Source: Myxococcales bacterium (GTDB lineage Bacteria > Myxococcota > Polyangia > Polyangiales > Polyangiaceae). Taken from it: a stretch of 14,890 nucleotides of DNA. The position numbers were made by a program, and so were the translations under genes. Shown here in pieces: positions 1 through 8,365 of this stretch (its first letter is position 1; every line of letters begins with the position of its first letter). The stretch spans positions 1 to 14,890 of the forward strand of contig JAGQIY010000196.1 of assembly GCA_020430865.1 (NCBI GenBank). Direction: 5' to 3'. The notes beneath the pieces were generated by a model. The model was given only the letters and a program-made list of their open reading frames with translations, ran no database searches and was not told the origin of the DNA.

Positions 1-17
1 CAGGCTTAGGAAGTATC

Positions 18-647
18 ATGGCACGGTACATTGGTCCGGTTTGCAAACTCTGCCGTCGCGACGGCACGAAGCTCTATCTGAAGGGCGCGCGCTGCTTCTC
101 CGAGAAGTGCTCGGTGACGCGCCGTCCTTACCCGCCTGGTCAGCACGGTCAGGGACGCATCAAGATGAGCGAGTACGGCCTGCGTCTCCGCGAGAAGCAG
201 AAGGTGCGCCGTATCTACGGTGTGCTGGAGAAGCAGTTCCGCGGCTACTACGCCTCCGCGAGCGCGCTCCGCGGCCGTACGGGTGAGGAGATGCTCGGTC
301 TGCTCGAGCGCCGCCTCGACAACGTCGTGCACCGCATGGGCTTCGCGGCGACACGCCGCCAGGCGCGTCAGCTGGTTCGTCACAACCACATCCTGATCAA
401 TGGCAAGCGGGTCAACATCCCCAGCTTCCGCGTGAACCCCGAGGACAAGATCGAGGTTCGCGAGAAGAGCAAGAAGATCGCCTACATTCAGGCGGCGCTC
501 GCCCTCACGGACTCTCGCCCCACACCCACTTGGCTGGAGGTCGATCGGGAGAAGCTCGCGGGCGTATTCAAGTCGATGCCTGCTCGCGACGAGCTCAACG
601 AGCCGTCGATGCGTGAGCAGTACATCGTTGAGTACTACTCACGTTGA
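18..647 (+). CDS. rpsD: 30S ribosomal protein S4 (zinc-binding form)
   Basis: This 209-residue protein has the usual length of bacterial S4, a primary 16S rRNA-binding protein that nucleates small-subunit assembly. The N-terminal domain carries four cysteines, C9, C12, C26 and C31 (Cx2C, then Cx4C), as in the zinc-binding form of S4; many bacteria lack them. The S4 RNA-binding domain lies at about residues 97-155, around RRLDNVV and INGKRVNIPS. The C terminus IVEYYSR is typical. The ATG at 18 has AGGAAG at 8-13 as ribosome binding site. It is followed on the same strand by rpoA and rplQ, the conserved alpha-operon order. In E. coli S4 represses its own operon by binding the mRNA; whether that happens here is not shown by the sequence. 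Confidence 0.98.
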   Translation: MARYIGPVCKLCRRDGTKLYLKGARCFSEKCSVTRRPYPPGQHGQGRIKMSEYGLRLREKQKVRRIYGVLEKQFRGYYASASALRGRTGEEMLGLLERRLDNVVHRMGFAATRRQARQLVRHNHILINGKRVNIPSFRVNPEDKIEVREKSKKIAYIQAALALTDSRPTPTWLEVDREKLAGVFKSMPARDELNEPSMREQYIVEYYSR

Positions 648-896
648 TCACACTCACTTCGGCGCGTCCCTGGTGATGCGTCGAAGGAGCCCAACTGGGC
701 TCGACGCAAGATGAGAGACTTCGGCGGCAACCTTGCCGCCGTCGTCGTATGGCCCGGCTGGAGTTTCCATGACGAAAACCGGGCAGCGGGCAGACCGCGA
801 AGGGCACCGGCGGAGCGGGTTCCACGGGTCCTTGGGACGGTCGCGCAGGGAAGACCTCGACTCCGCGAGCGGGGCTAGCAGCGAAAGGAACAGCGA
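648..896 (+). promoter_or_regulatory. Structured rpsD-rpoA intergenic leader
   Basis: This 249-nt gap holds no gene but several inverted repeats. Hairpin 1 pairs 677-682 and 687-693 with 703-708 and 696-702, with a four-base bulge GAAG. Hairpin 2 pairs CGGCGGCAA (722-730) with TTGCCGCCG (733-741). A third repeat pairs GCCCGG (752-757) with CCGGGC (779-784), with TTTC/GAAA nested inside. No T-run follows any of them, so they are poor matches to intrinsic terminators. I infer a structured rpoA leader, processing site or attenuator. No convincing -35/-10 pair was found. Confidence 0.4.
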
Positions 897-1922
<1,026 letters not shown>

Positions 1923-1959
1923 TAGCCGAACGTTAGAAGATTCCACGAGGAAATAAGTC

Positions 1960-2451
1960 ATGCGACACAAGAAAGCCGGTCGCCAGTTCGGCCGTAACAC
2001 CTCCCACCGCCGCGCCATGCTGCGGGCTCTGACCGCCAACCTGATCGCCCACGAGCGCATCGAGACTACCGACGCCAAGGCGAAGGAGCTGCGACGCGTG
2101 GCGGAGCGGGTGATCACCCGCGCCAAGCGCCTGGGCAAGATCGCGTATACTCCCGCCGCCGAGCTCAGCCAGGCGGACCAGGCGCGCCGTCAAGCTGCTC
2201 AGCAGCAGGTTGGTCGCTTCCTGCGTCGCTTCGGCACCGTCCAGGACGGCATCGAGGCCCGCAAGGTGGACCTGTTGGAGAAGGTGTTCGTCGATCTGGC
2301 GAAGCGGTTCGCGGATCGTCCCGGCGGCTACACCCGCATCGTCAAGGTGGGGCACCGTCGCGGCGACAACGCACCGATGAGCATCATCGAGTTCGTGAGC
2401 GGCGACGCGCCGGCGACCAACGCCGCCACGGCGGACGCCAGCGCCGAGTGA
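1960..2451 (+). CDS. rplQ: 50S ribosomal protein L17, elongated form
   Basis: L17 binds 23S rRNA near the peptide exit tunnel. The start MRHKKAGRQFGRNTSHRRAM and the later block GGYTRIVKVGHRRGDNAPM (122-140) are the family signatures. At 163 residues it is longer than E. coli L17 (127). The extra length lies in a mid-protein segment around residues 60-100, rich in Ala, Gln and Arg, and in an Ala/Thr/Asp/Ser-rich C-terminal tail (about 147-163). The ATG at 1960 is preceded by GAGGAA at 1947-1952, and the gene lies 37 nt after rpoA. The gene is intact and is followed by a strong hairpin terminator. Confidence 0.97.
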   Translation: MRHKKAGRQFGRNTSHRRAMLRALTANLIAHERIETTDAKAKELRRVAERVITRAKRLGKIAYTPAAELSQADQARRQAAQQQVGRFLRRFGTVQDGIEARKVDLLEKVFVDLAKRFADRPGGYTRIVKVGHRRGDNAPMSIIEFVSGDAPATNAATADASAE

Positions 2452-2468
2452 GCTGAGCCAAGAGCTGC

Positions 2469-2510
2469 CTGAGCGGCCACCTCCGAGAGGAGCGTGGCCG
2501 CTCGGCGTTT
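2469..2510 (+). terminator. Intrinsic terminator after rplQ
   Basis: GAGCGGCCAC (2471-2480) pairs perfectly with GTGGCCGCTC (2494-2503). Inside, CTCC (2481-2484) pairs with GGAG (2489-2492) around a GAGA loop of GNRA type, leaving only C2493 bulged. A short GTTT follows at 2507-2510. The stem strength and the position 18 nt after the rplQ stop make this the end of the alpha operon, although the T-run is brief. Confidence 0.8.
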
Positions 2511-2558
2511 GTGCCAAGCGGTGTGCTGGGGCGGTGGACGCGGCGCGCCGAGCCTCCG

Positions 2559-4754
2559 CTAGTCGTCGTCGATGGGCGGCAAGGTGAGCTCTCCACCGCC
2601 TTCGAGGCCGGGCAACGGGGGCAGCTGGGGCTCCGGAGGCGTGCGGTGGACCTCGCCGTCCAGCGGGGCGGCGGCTCCGGACGCTGGAGGAGCGTCGGCG
2701 CTCACCGGAGCCTGAGCCGGCTCGGCGGCGCTCGAGCCTGGTCGAGTGTTGGCGTGGGCGCCTTCGCGTGTCGGAGCGTCCGGCTCGATGGCCGTGTGGG
2801 GAGGAGTGGCCACGGGCTCGGTCTCCCCCTCGAGCCCTGGCTGGCGCGCAACCGCATCGTCTGGCTTCGTCTCCCCTGGGTCAGAAGCTCGACCCGCCGT
2901 CTGGGCAACGGTCGCAGCGTCGTCCGAAACCGTGGGGAAATGCAGGGTGGCGACCGCGGGAGAGGCTTGCGGCTCTGCCGTCGGGGTTGGGGGCGAGGGG
3001 ACTCCGGGCGAGTCCGGGGACGGCTGTTCGGTGTTCAGCTCCGGGGTGCCTCCCGCGGCTGCCGGGCTGCGCGAGGCAGAGGCCTTCGAGGCGCCGTCGT
3101 CGGCTGCTTCGACCGCTTCCTCACCCCCGAGAGAAGCGGCTTCGCTGACTCGTCCAGACCCATCGTCGCGCTGCGTTGCTGAGTCGTCGGCAGCGGGCTC
3201 GAGCTTCGGGGCCGCTTTCTCTGGCAACCGGGGCTCGGGAGAGCCGCGGCGGAGCGCGATCACGGCGATGGCCAGTAGCGCCACGATGCCAATGGCGCCG
3301 GCGGCGAGGTAGTGGTCGCTCTGCTTCTTTTGCTTCTGCTCACCGCGCTGGATCTCCTCAAGAGCTCGCTTCGCGCGTTGGTTGTCGGGGTCGAGCTCGA
3401 GGGCGCGACGGAAGGGCACCTGATCGGCGACCCCGCGAGCGACGAGCTCCTGACCTTCGAGGTACCAGAGCAGGCTCTGCACCCGCTTGTCCACGCCGTC
3501 GTCATTCGACAGCCGTCGCGCTCGCCTGAGCGCGGCTTCCGCCTTCTCTGGCTCTTCGTCGACGTGCTTCTCGGCGAAGGCCACGTACGTGTCGATCATT
3601 TCCCCGCGGCGATCGAACAGCGGGCTCCGGGCCAGCACCTTGTCGAACGCCTCCTTGGCTTCGGCGAGCTTGCCGGCTTTCTGCAGGGCCTTTCCTTGAT
3701 CGAAGAGCTTGTAGACCTGTGCCAGGCGCAGGCGATCGAACTCTCCGAAGAGCTCACGGGCGGTGCGATCCCAGGCCCAGTCGGCTGGCGGCTTCTTGCC
3801 GACGATGTTCGCGTAGGTATCGCGCAGCGGCCAGTTCGCGATTTCCTTCATCAGCGCGACCGCTTGGCGTGAGGCCTCACGCACCTGAGGCCGTTCGCTG
3901 TTGGCGAACGAGATCACGACTCGGGCCGCGTCAGGATCCCGGATGTAGCCATACGCGCGCAACACGTCCGCGAGCACGTCGGGGTCGGGCGTCTGCACCG
4001 CCTCCGAGGGGATGGCCTTGCCCAACGCGTCCAGCTGACGATCCGCCCAGTGCGCGATGCGGGGGGCTTGATGACGCCGCGTCTCGATCAGAGCCGGCAA
4101 CGCCTTGTCTCCCAGCTTCTCGAGCTGGAGCTGGGTGTCGACTCGCAGGAACTCGCCGAAGCGCACGTACACCTGAATCAAGGTGCGCACCGCAGGGGTC
4201 GTCCCGATCTCGCGCAACATGCGGCTCATCGCCACGACCTGAGTCACTGCCTGCCAGTCGGCGTTCTTTGGCTCCGAGAACTCCGCCAGCATGTCCATGT
4301 AGTCGGGGGTCACGACCTTCCCGCGTTTCCCCGCGGCTTTCATGCGCTCACGCTCGACGCTACGCGCTTTGTCTCGAATATCGAGCAACTTGCGCTTCAG
4401 CTCCTCACCTTTGGTGGAGTCTGCGAGCTGGTTCAGCTGGTGAGCTATGGCTGACACCCACTTCGGTTCAGCCTCGACCAGCTCACGCACGGCGCGCTCA
4501 CGGATCACCGGGTCTTCCGACACCACTCGCCCCAGCAGGTCTTTGACGGCCTCCAGGGCATCCGCACTCGGCGGCGGAAGATCCTGGCTCGGCACCGCGG
4601 GCAGCGGGGCGAGCGGGTGCTCGGAGGCGCTCTGGACCGGACCGGCGTCGGGGGCGCCGGTGTCGGGTTCCGCGAGGGTCAGGCTGGCGAAGCTGCAGGT
4701 GAGCGCTGCGATCAACCCCGAGACGCGCAGCCGCCGGGTGGTTAGCAAGGACAT
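2559..4754 (-). CDS. Exported HEAT/TPR-like protein with one membrane helix and a disordered tail
   Basis: This 731-residue protein is not assigned to a named family. Residues 1-28 look like a signal peptide (RR, a hydrophobic core, possible cleavage after LTLA); C20 lacks a good lipobox. Residues 63-310 are mainly helical with HEAT-like character, for example PVIRERAVRELVE and RPQVREASRQAVALM. Residues about 343-470 resemble TPRs (GKALQKAGKLAEAKEAFDKV, then FRRALELDPDNQRAKRALEEI). A single hydrophobic helix lies at about 481-501, followed by about 230 residues rich in Pro, Ala, Glu, Asp, Ser and Thr, ending in PPIDDD. Basic residues flank both sides of the helix (KQKK and RR), so topology is ambiguous; a periplasmic repeat domain with a cytoplasmic tail is my preferred reading. 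The gene starts 16 nt after acylphosphatase and no strong ribosome binding site is visible. An envelope scaffold role is a guess from architecture. Confidence 0.85.
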   Translation of the reverse strand: MSLLTTRRLRVSGLIAALTCSFASLTLAEPDTGAPDAGPVQSASEHPLAPLPAVPSQDLPPPSADALEAVKDLLGRVVSEDPVIRERAVRELVEAEPKWVSAIAHQLNQLADSTKGEELKRKLLDIRDKARSVERERMKAAGKRGKVVTPDYMDMLAEFSEPKNADWQAVTQVVAMSRMLREIGTTPAVRTLIQVYVRFGEFLRVDTQLQLEKLGDKALPALIETRRHQAPRIAHWADRQLDALGKAIPSEAVQTPDPDVLADVLRAYGYIRDPDAARVVISFANSERPQVREASRQAVALMKEIANWPLRDTYANIVGKKPPADWAWDRTARELFGEFDRLRLAQVYKLFDQGKALQKAGKLAEAKEAFDKVLARSPLFDRRGEMIDTYVAFAEKHVDEEPEKAEAALRRARRLSNDDGVDKRVQSLLWYLEGQELVARGVADQVPFRRALELDPDNQRAKRALEEIQRGEQKQKKQSDHYLAAGAIGIVALLAIAVIALRRGSPEPRLPEKAAPKLEPAADDSATQRDDGSGRVSEAASLGGEEAVEAADDGASKASASRSPAAAGGTPELNTEQPSPDSPGVPSPPTPTAEPQASPAVATLHFPTVSDDAATVAQTAGRASDPGETKPDDAVARQPGLEGETEPVATPPHTAIEPDAPTREGAHANTRPGSSAAEPAQAPVSADAPPASGAAAPLDGEVHRTPPEPQLPPLPGLEGGGELTLPPIDDD

Positions 4755-4770
4755 GACGCGGGTGGGCGCA

Positions 4771-5049
4771 TCAACTCAGGATGCGGAAATCGGAGAACTC
4801 GCCAGTGAAGCTACGCCAGCGGGTGTCCACGCGTTCGACGCGCGCGGCGGTGGGGCCCTTCTGGGCCCAGCCGAAAAGCTCGCGAATGGAGACTTCCTCA
4901 CCCTCGGCGAGGATCTCGACGCTGCCATCAGCGCGGTTCTTGACCCACCCACCCAGGCCGAGTCGGCGAGCCTCACGTTGAGTCGAAGCGCGAAAGTAGA
5001 CGCCCTGGACGCGACCCCGAACGATCAAATGAAGTTGTTTCAAGGCCAT
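4771..5049 (-). CDS. acyP: Acylphosphatase
   Basis: This 92-residue protein has the exact size of acylphosphatases, small cytosolic enzymes that hydrolyse acyl phosphates to carboxylate and phosphate. The signature GRVQGVYFR (12-20) supplies the phosphate-binding loop and catalytic R20, and GWVKNRADGSVE (34-45) supplies catalytic N38. The C-terminal FSDFRIL strand is also typical. The frame stays open far upstream, but the fold begins at MALKQLHLIV and the upstream residues look non-coding, so I place the start at the ATG ending at 5049. No clear Shine-Dalgarno is visible. It is divergent from the GAF kinase gene and probably co-transcribed with the HEAT/TPR-like gene 16 nt downstream. Confidence 0.95.
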   Translation of the reverse strand: MALKQLHLIVRGRVQGVYFRASTQREARRLGLGGWVKNRADGSVEILAEGEEVSIRELFGWAQKGPTAARVERVDTRWRSFTGEFSDFRILS

Positions 5050-5242
5050 GAGAGAACCCGGTAGGTAGCCGAGGGCAGGAGCCTTGGCAACTTGCACCCG
5101 ACCCCCAGCGAACCCCGTCAACGCCCCAGGCGCGGACGACGGCGCGTTCGGACGTGGCTCTGAATCCGATGCGCGGTCGACCGTGGGGCGAAGGTGATTT
5201 TCCTGAAGGACCCCGGCGCGAGCCCCATAACGCACCGGATCC
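5050..5242. promoter_or_regulatory. Divergent intergenic region between acyP and the GAF kinase
   Basis: This 193-nt spacer must hold the promoters of two divergent transcription units unless one starts further upstream. I found no convincing -35/-10 pair on either strand. The one visible element is a perfect 10-bp palindrome, CGGTCGACCG, at 5174-5183, of a size that could be an operator half-site pair. With so much GC, chance palindromes of this length are possible. Confidence 0.35.
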
Positions 5243-7273
5243 ATGAATGATTCCCGGCTCATGGCGGATGGGATCGGGATCGCCGGCGGTGGACCGCAAC
5301 GTCGCTTCCGTGGTCTGATCCGCCGAGTGAGTCCGCGTCGCGCCGAAGCAGCGGGGGATGACCCCCGGATAGCCGAGCTGAAGGCGGCGCTCGCGCGTGA
5401 GGAGCGGATTTCAAAGGCGCTGCGCGAAGTCGGTTCGGCGCTGGGTACGACGCTCGATCTGGATGATCTGCTGGAGCTCATCCTCGACAAGCTCACGGAT
5501 CTGCTCGATGCCGACCGTGCCACGCTGTACTTGCTCGACGAAGCCAACAAGGAGCTGGTCAGTCGCATCGTCGTTGGATCGCGGGTGCGCAGCATCCGGG
5601 TGAAGGTGGGGCACGGCATCGCCGGTAGTGTTGCTCAGACGGGCAAGCCACTACGCGTCGCCGATGCATATGCCGATCCGCGCTTCGAGCCGGAGTGGGA
5701 CGTGCTCACCGGCTATCGCACGACCAGCATCCTCGCGGTGCCGTTGAAGAACCACCTGGGGCGCACCATCGGTGTGATCCAGGTGCTGAACAAGCACGGC
5801 GGACTGTCGCGCGCGCAACGTCAGTCGAAGGGCGACAAGCAGCGACCGGAGTTCAACGGTGAGGATGAAGCAATCCTGAGCGCTCTGAGCACCCAGGCAG
5901 CGGTGGCCATCGACAACAGTCGACTCTTCCTCTCCCTGATTCAGAAGAATCGTCAGCTGCTCGACGCCAAGGAGCAGCTGGAGCGAGGGGTGCGCGATCT
6001 GTCACTGCTCTTCGACCTGGAGCGCGCGACCGCTCGCGCTGCGTCGCTCGAAGATCTGGCCCGTGCGTCGCTCCTGGAGATCGCCCGGGCCTGTGACGCT
6101 CGAGGTGCGGCCCTGCTGGTAGCGGACGAGGAGACCGGGGACCTCGTGGAGTATGTCCTGGACGCGGACGCCACGAGCGAGGTCCAGAAGCTCGGAGTCA
6201 AGTCTGGAGAGGGATTCCTCGCGGCATCGATGGGTGCTGCTCAGGTGCTGCGCATCAACGACGCGCGGCAACACGAGAGCTACAGCGAGCGCGTCGAGGG
6301 CGCCTACCCCTTCGAGGTCGAGAACGCAGTGTGCGTGCAGCTGGAAGGTGAAGGACGTCCGCTGGGCGCCATGGGCCTGTTCAGCAAGCAAGGCGGCCGT
6401 GACTTCGGTGAGGAAGACATCTCGCTGTTGAAGCTGGTCAGCGCCAACGTCGCGACCGCCGTCAGGCTGTTTCGCGCCAGCGAAGCGCGCGAGCGGAGTC
6501 ACCGGCTGACCACGATCGGGCGCTTGCTCTCGGGCATCATCCACGACTTCAAGACGCCCATGACCGTGATCAGCGGATACGTCCAGCTGATGGAGGCGGA
6601 AGACGACGGCGATCGTCGCGCGGAGTACGCCGAGGCGGTGCTGAAGCAGTTCGACATGCTGACCAGCATGCAGCGCGAGGTGCTCGAGTTCGCCCGCGGT
6701 GAGCGTCGGGTGTTCGTGCGCAAGGTGTACCTGCACAAGTTCTTCGCCGACATCTCCGCCCAGCTGCGTCTCGAGTTCGAGGGGCGTCCGGTGGAGCTGG
6801 TGTTCAAGGTCGACAACCGCGTAGTGGCCCGCTTCGATGAAGGTCGAGTCGCGCGCGCGATTCACAACCTGGCGCGCAACGCCGTGGAGGCGATGGGACC
6901 TCGCGGCGGTACGCTGACGATCTCCGCCAGGAAAGAACCGGTGAACGGCGCCAAGCAAGGCTCCAGGAAGAAGCCGCGCGAAGAGCTGGTTATCTCCGTC
7001 TCCGATACGGGCCCTGGTATCCCTGAGGAAATTGAGGATAGCCTGTTTCAGTCCTTCGTCACCGCTGGCAAGCAAGGCGGGACCGGCCTCGGCCTGGCTA
7101 TCGTGAAGAAGATCGTCGAAGAGCACGAGGGCACCATCGAGGTCGAGTCCTCCGACGATGGTGCCAGCTTCATCCTGCGCTTCCCCAGCGAGGGGCCAGT
7201 CGCAGAAACCAAAGCCCGAGCTCGTGCCGCGAATCGGCGACCGAGCGTGAAGACGTCCCTGAAGAGCACCTGA
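5243..7273 (+). CDS. Soluble sensor histidine kinase with two GAF domains
   Basis: This 676-residue kinase has no membrane helix, so it should sense a cytosolic signal. Order: a short basic N-terminus and helix (1-60), GAF 1 (about 65-225, with DADRATLYLLD and LAVPL), a coiled linker (230-255), GAF 2 (about 260-410), HisKA (about 420-485), HATPase_c (about 525-650) and a basic tail. The H-box is H434 in IIHDFKTP; D435 and T438 match the (D/E)xx(T/N) pattern linked to phosphatase activity, so it may be bifunctional. The N-box is HNLARNAVEAM, with N542 and N546. G1 is DTGPGIP (588-594) and G2 is GTGLGLA (613-619). No receiver domain is fused and no response regulator is nearby. The start is uncertain: no ribosome binding site precedes 5243, and the ATG at 5261 or the GTG at 5327 are alternatives that leave the GAF domains whole. 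Confidence 0.93.
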   Translation: MNDSRLMADGIGIAGGGPQRRFRGLIRRVSPRRAEAAGDDPRIAELKAALAREERISKALREVGSALGTTLDLDDLLELILDKLTDLLDADRATLYLLDEANKELVSRIVVGSRVRSIRVKVGHGIAGSVAQTGKPLRVADAYADPRFEPEWDVLTGYRTTSILAVPLKNHLGRTIGVIQVLNKHGGLSRAQRQSKGDKQRPEFNGEDEAILSALSTQAAVAIDNSRLFLSLIQKNRQLLDAKEQLERGVRDLSLLFDLERATARAASLEDLARASLLEIARACDARGAALLVADEETGDLVEYVLDADATSEVQKLGVKSGEGFLAASMGAAQVLRINDARQHESYSERVEGAYPFEVENAVCVQLEGEGRPLGAMGLFSKQGGRDFGEEDISLLKLVSANVATAVRLFRASEARERSHRLTTIGRLLSGIIHDFKTPMTVISGYVQLMEAEDDGDRRAEYAEAVLKQFDMLTSMQREVLEFARGERRVFVRKVYLHKFFADISAQLRLEFEGRPVELVFKVDNRVVARFDEGRVARAIHNLARNAVEAMGPRGGTLTISARKEPVNGAKQGSRKKPREELVISVSDTGPGIPEEIEDSLFQSFVTAGKQGGTGLGLAIVKKIVEEHEGTIEVESSDDGASFILRFPSEGPVAETKARARAANRRPSVKTSLKST

Positions 7274-8365
7274 ATGACCAGCTTCAAGCTTCCCTTGCTG
7301 CAAGAACGTGAAGCAGCGCTCGAGACCTGCGCGTACTGCCCCAAGCTATGTCGCGCGGCGTGTCCGGTGGCGGACGTGGAGTCCAGTGAGACCCTCACCC
7401 CCTGGGGCAAGATGGGCATCGCCTGGTACCAAGCGCGGGGAAGTCTGGAACTCAACTCGAGCTATGCCGCGACCGCCTGGGGATGCACCACCTGCTACGC
7501 CTGTCGAGAGCACTGCGACCACCGGAATCCCGTGGCGGAGACCCTGCTCGATGCTCGCGCCGAGGCCTTCGTCAGGGGACTCGAGCCACCACGAGCGCGC
7601 GACGTCGCCAAGGCGGAACCCAGGCGCCGCGCGCGTCGTGAGGCGGGGCTCGCGGCGCTGGCCGATCATCCCGCGGTCGACGCGGACGCGACGTCAGCGT
7701 TGTTGCTTGGTTGCGCCTACTCCAATCAGGAACCGGAGCTTTGCCGCGCGGCACTGGACGTCGTGCTGCGAGTGCATGGCAGGGTGCGCTTGCTCAGCGG
7801 CTGTTGTGGTGCCGTATCCCGCGCCGCCGGGGACGCCGAGACGGCGCGTCGTGAGGAACAGGGCTTGGTGAGCGCTGCCAGGGGCGCGGAGCGGCTGATC
7901 GTGCTCGACCCAGGGTGCGCTGGTGGCGGTCGCGATTCGGGGCTGAGGGCGGCCGGAGCCGTGACCCTTATCGAGCTGGTGGCACAGCGACTCGACCTGC
8001 TGGGGCGCCTCGAGGACATGCCTCGACCCTTGCGCTGGCACGACCCGTGTCAGCTCGGGCGCGGCCTGGGGGTCTACGAGGCGCCGCGCGCGGTCCTCAC
8101 ACGTATCCTTGGGGAAGCACCTGCGGAGTTTGCGCGCTCTCGAGAAGAAGCGGTGTGCTCCGGAGCGGGCGGGCTATTGCCGCTGACGATGCCGGACGCT
8201 TCAGCGCGCATCGCAGCGCAGCGCCTCGCGGAGCACGCAGAGGAGGGCGGGGGGACCGTGGTGACTGGATGTGCCTCGAGCTCGAGGCGCTTCAAGAAGA
8301 GCGGCGCCGAGGTGCTCGACATCGTCGCCCTGGTCGCGCGGAGCCTCGCCACTGGCGATGGTTGA
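7274..8365 (+). CDS. Orphan Fe-S protein of the GlcF/GlpC/HdrD type (CCG domains)
   Basis: This 363-residue protein resembles the iron-sulphur electron-transfer subunits of glycolate, glycerol-3-phosphate and lactate dehydrogenases and of heterodisulphide reductase. Two [4Fe-4S] ferredoxin motifs are visible: C19-C22-C26-C30 and C71-C74-C77-C81. Two CCG-type segments follow. The first has C147, C177-C178 (GCCGA) and C215. The second has C259 (HDPCQLGRG), C295 and C333, but reads CSGAGG where the family has CCGxGG, so one cysteine is replaced by S296. The gene begins with ATG immediately after the upstream kinase stop and overlaps the next kinase by 8 nt. No flavin dehydrogenase or heterodisulphide reductase partner lies in the window. 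The redox partner is unknown. Confidence 0.88.
   Translation: MTSFKLPLLQEREAALETCAYCPKLCRAACPVADVESSETLTPWGKMGIAWYQARGSLELNSSYAATAWGCTTCYACREHCDHRNPVAETLLDARAEAFVRGLEPPRARDVAKAEPRRRARREAGLAALADHPAVDADATSALLLGCAYSNQEPELCRAALDVVLRVHGRVRLLSGCCGAVSRAAGDAETARREEQGLVSAARGAERLIVLDPGCAGGGRDSGLRAAGAVTLIELVAQRLDLLGRLEDMPRPLRWHDPCQLGRGLGVYEAPRAVLTRILGEAPAEFARSREEAVCSGAGGLLPLTMPDASARIAAQRLAEHAEEGGGTVVTGCASSSRRFKKSGAEVLDIVALVARSLATGDG

Noticed and set aside
5050..5619. N-terminal extension of acylphosphatase to an upstream start
   Set aside because: It would overlap the GAF kinase gene, is Ser/Arg-rich with no fold, and the acylphosphatase domain is complete from the ATG at 5049.
6002..7303. A 433-codon minus-strand open frame opposite the GAF kinase
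   Set aside because: The plus strand has all kinase motifs; the antisense translation is His/Gln/Leu-rich with no family pattern.
8271..8357. Earlier start for the HAMP kinase
   Set aside because: The added 29 residues overlap the Fe-S gene in another frame and would place Arg/Pro-rich sequence before TM1; the ATG at 8358 gives normal overlap and topology.
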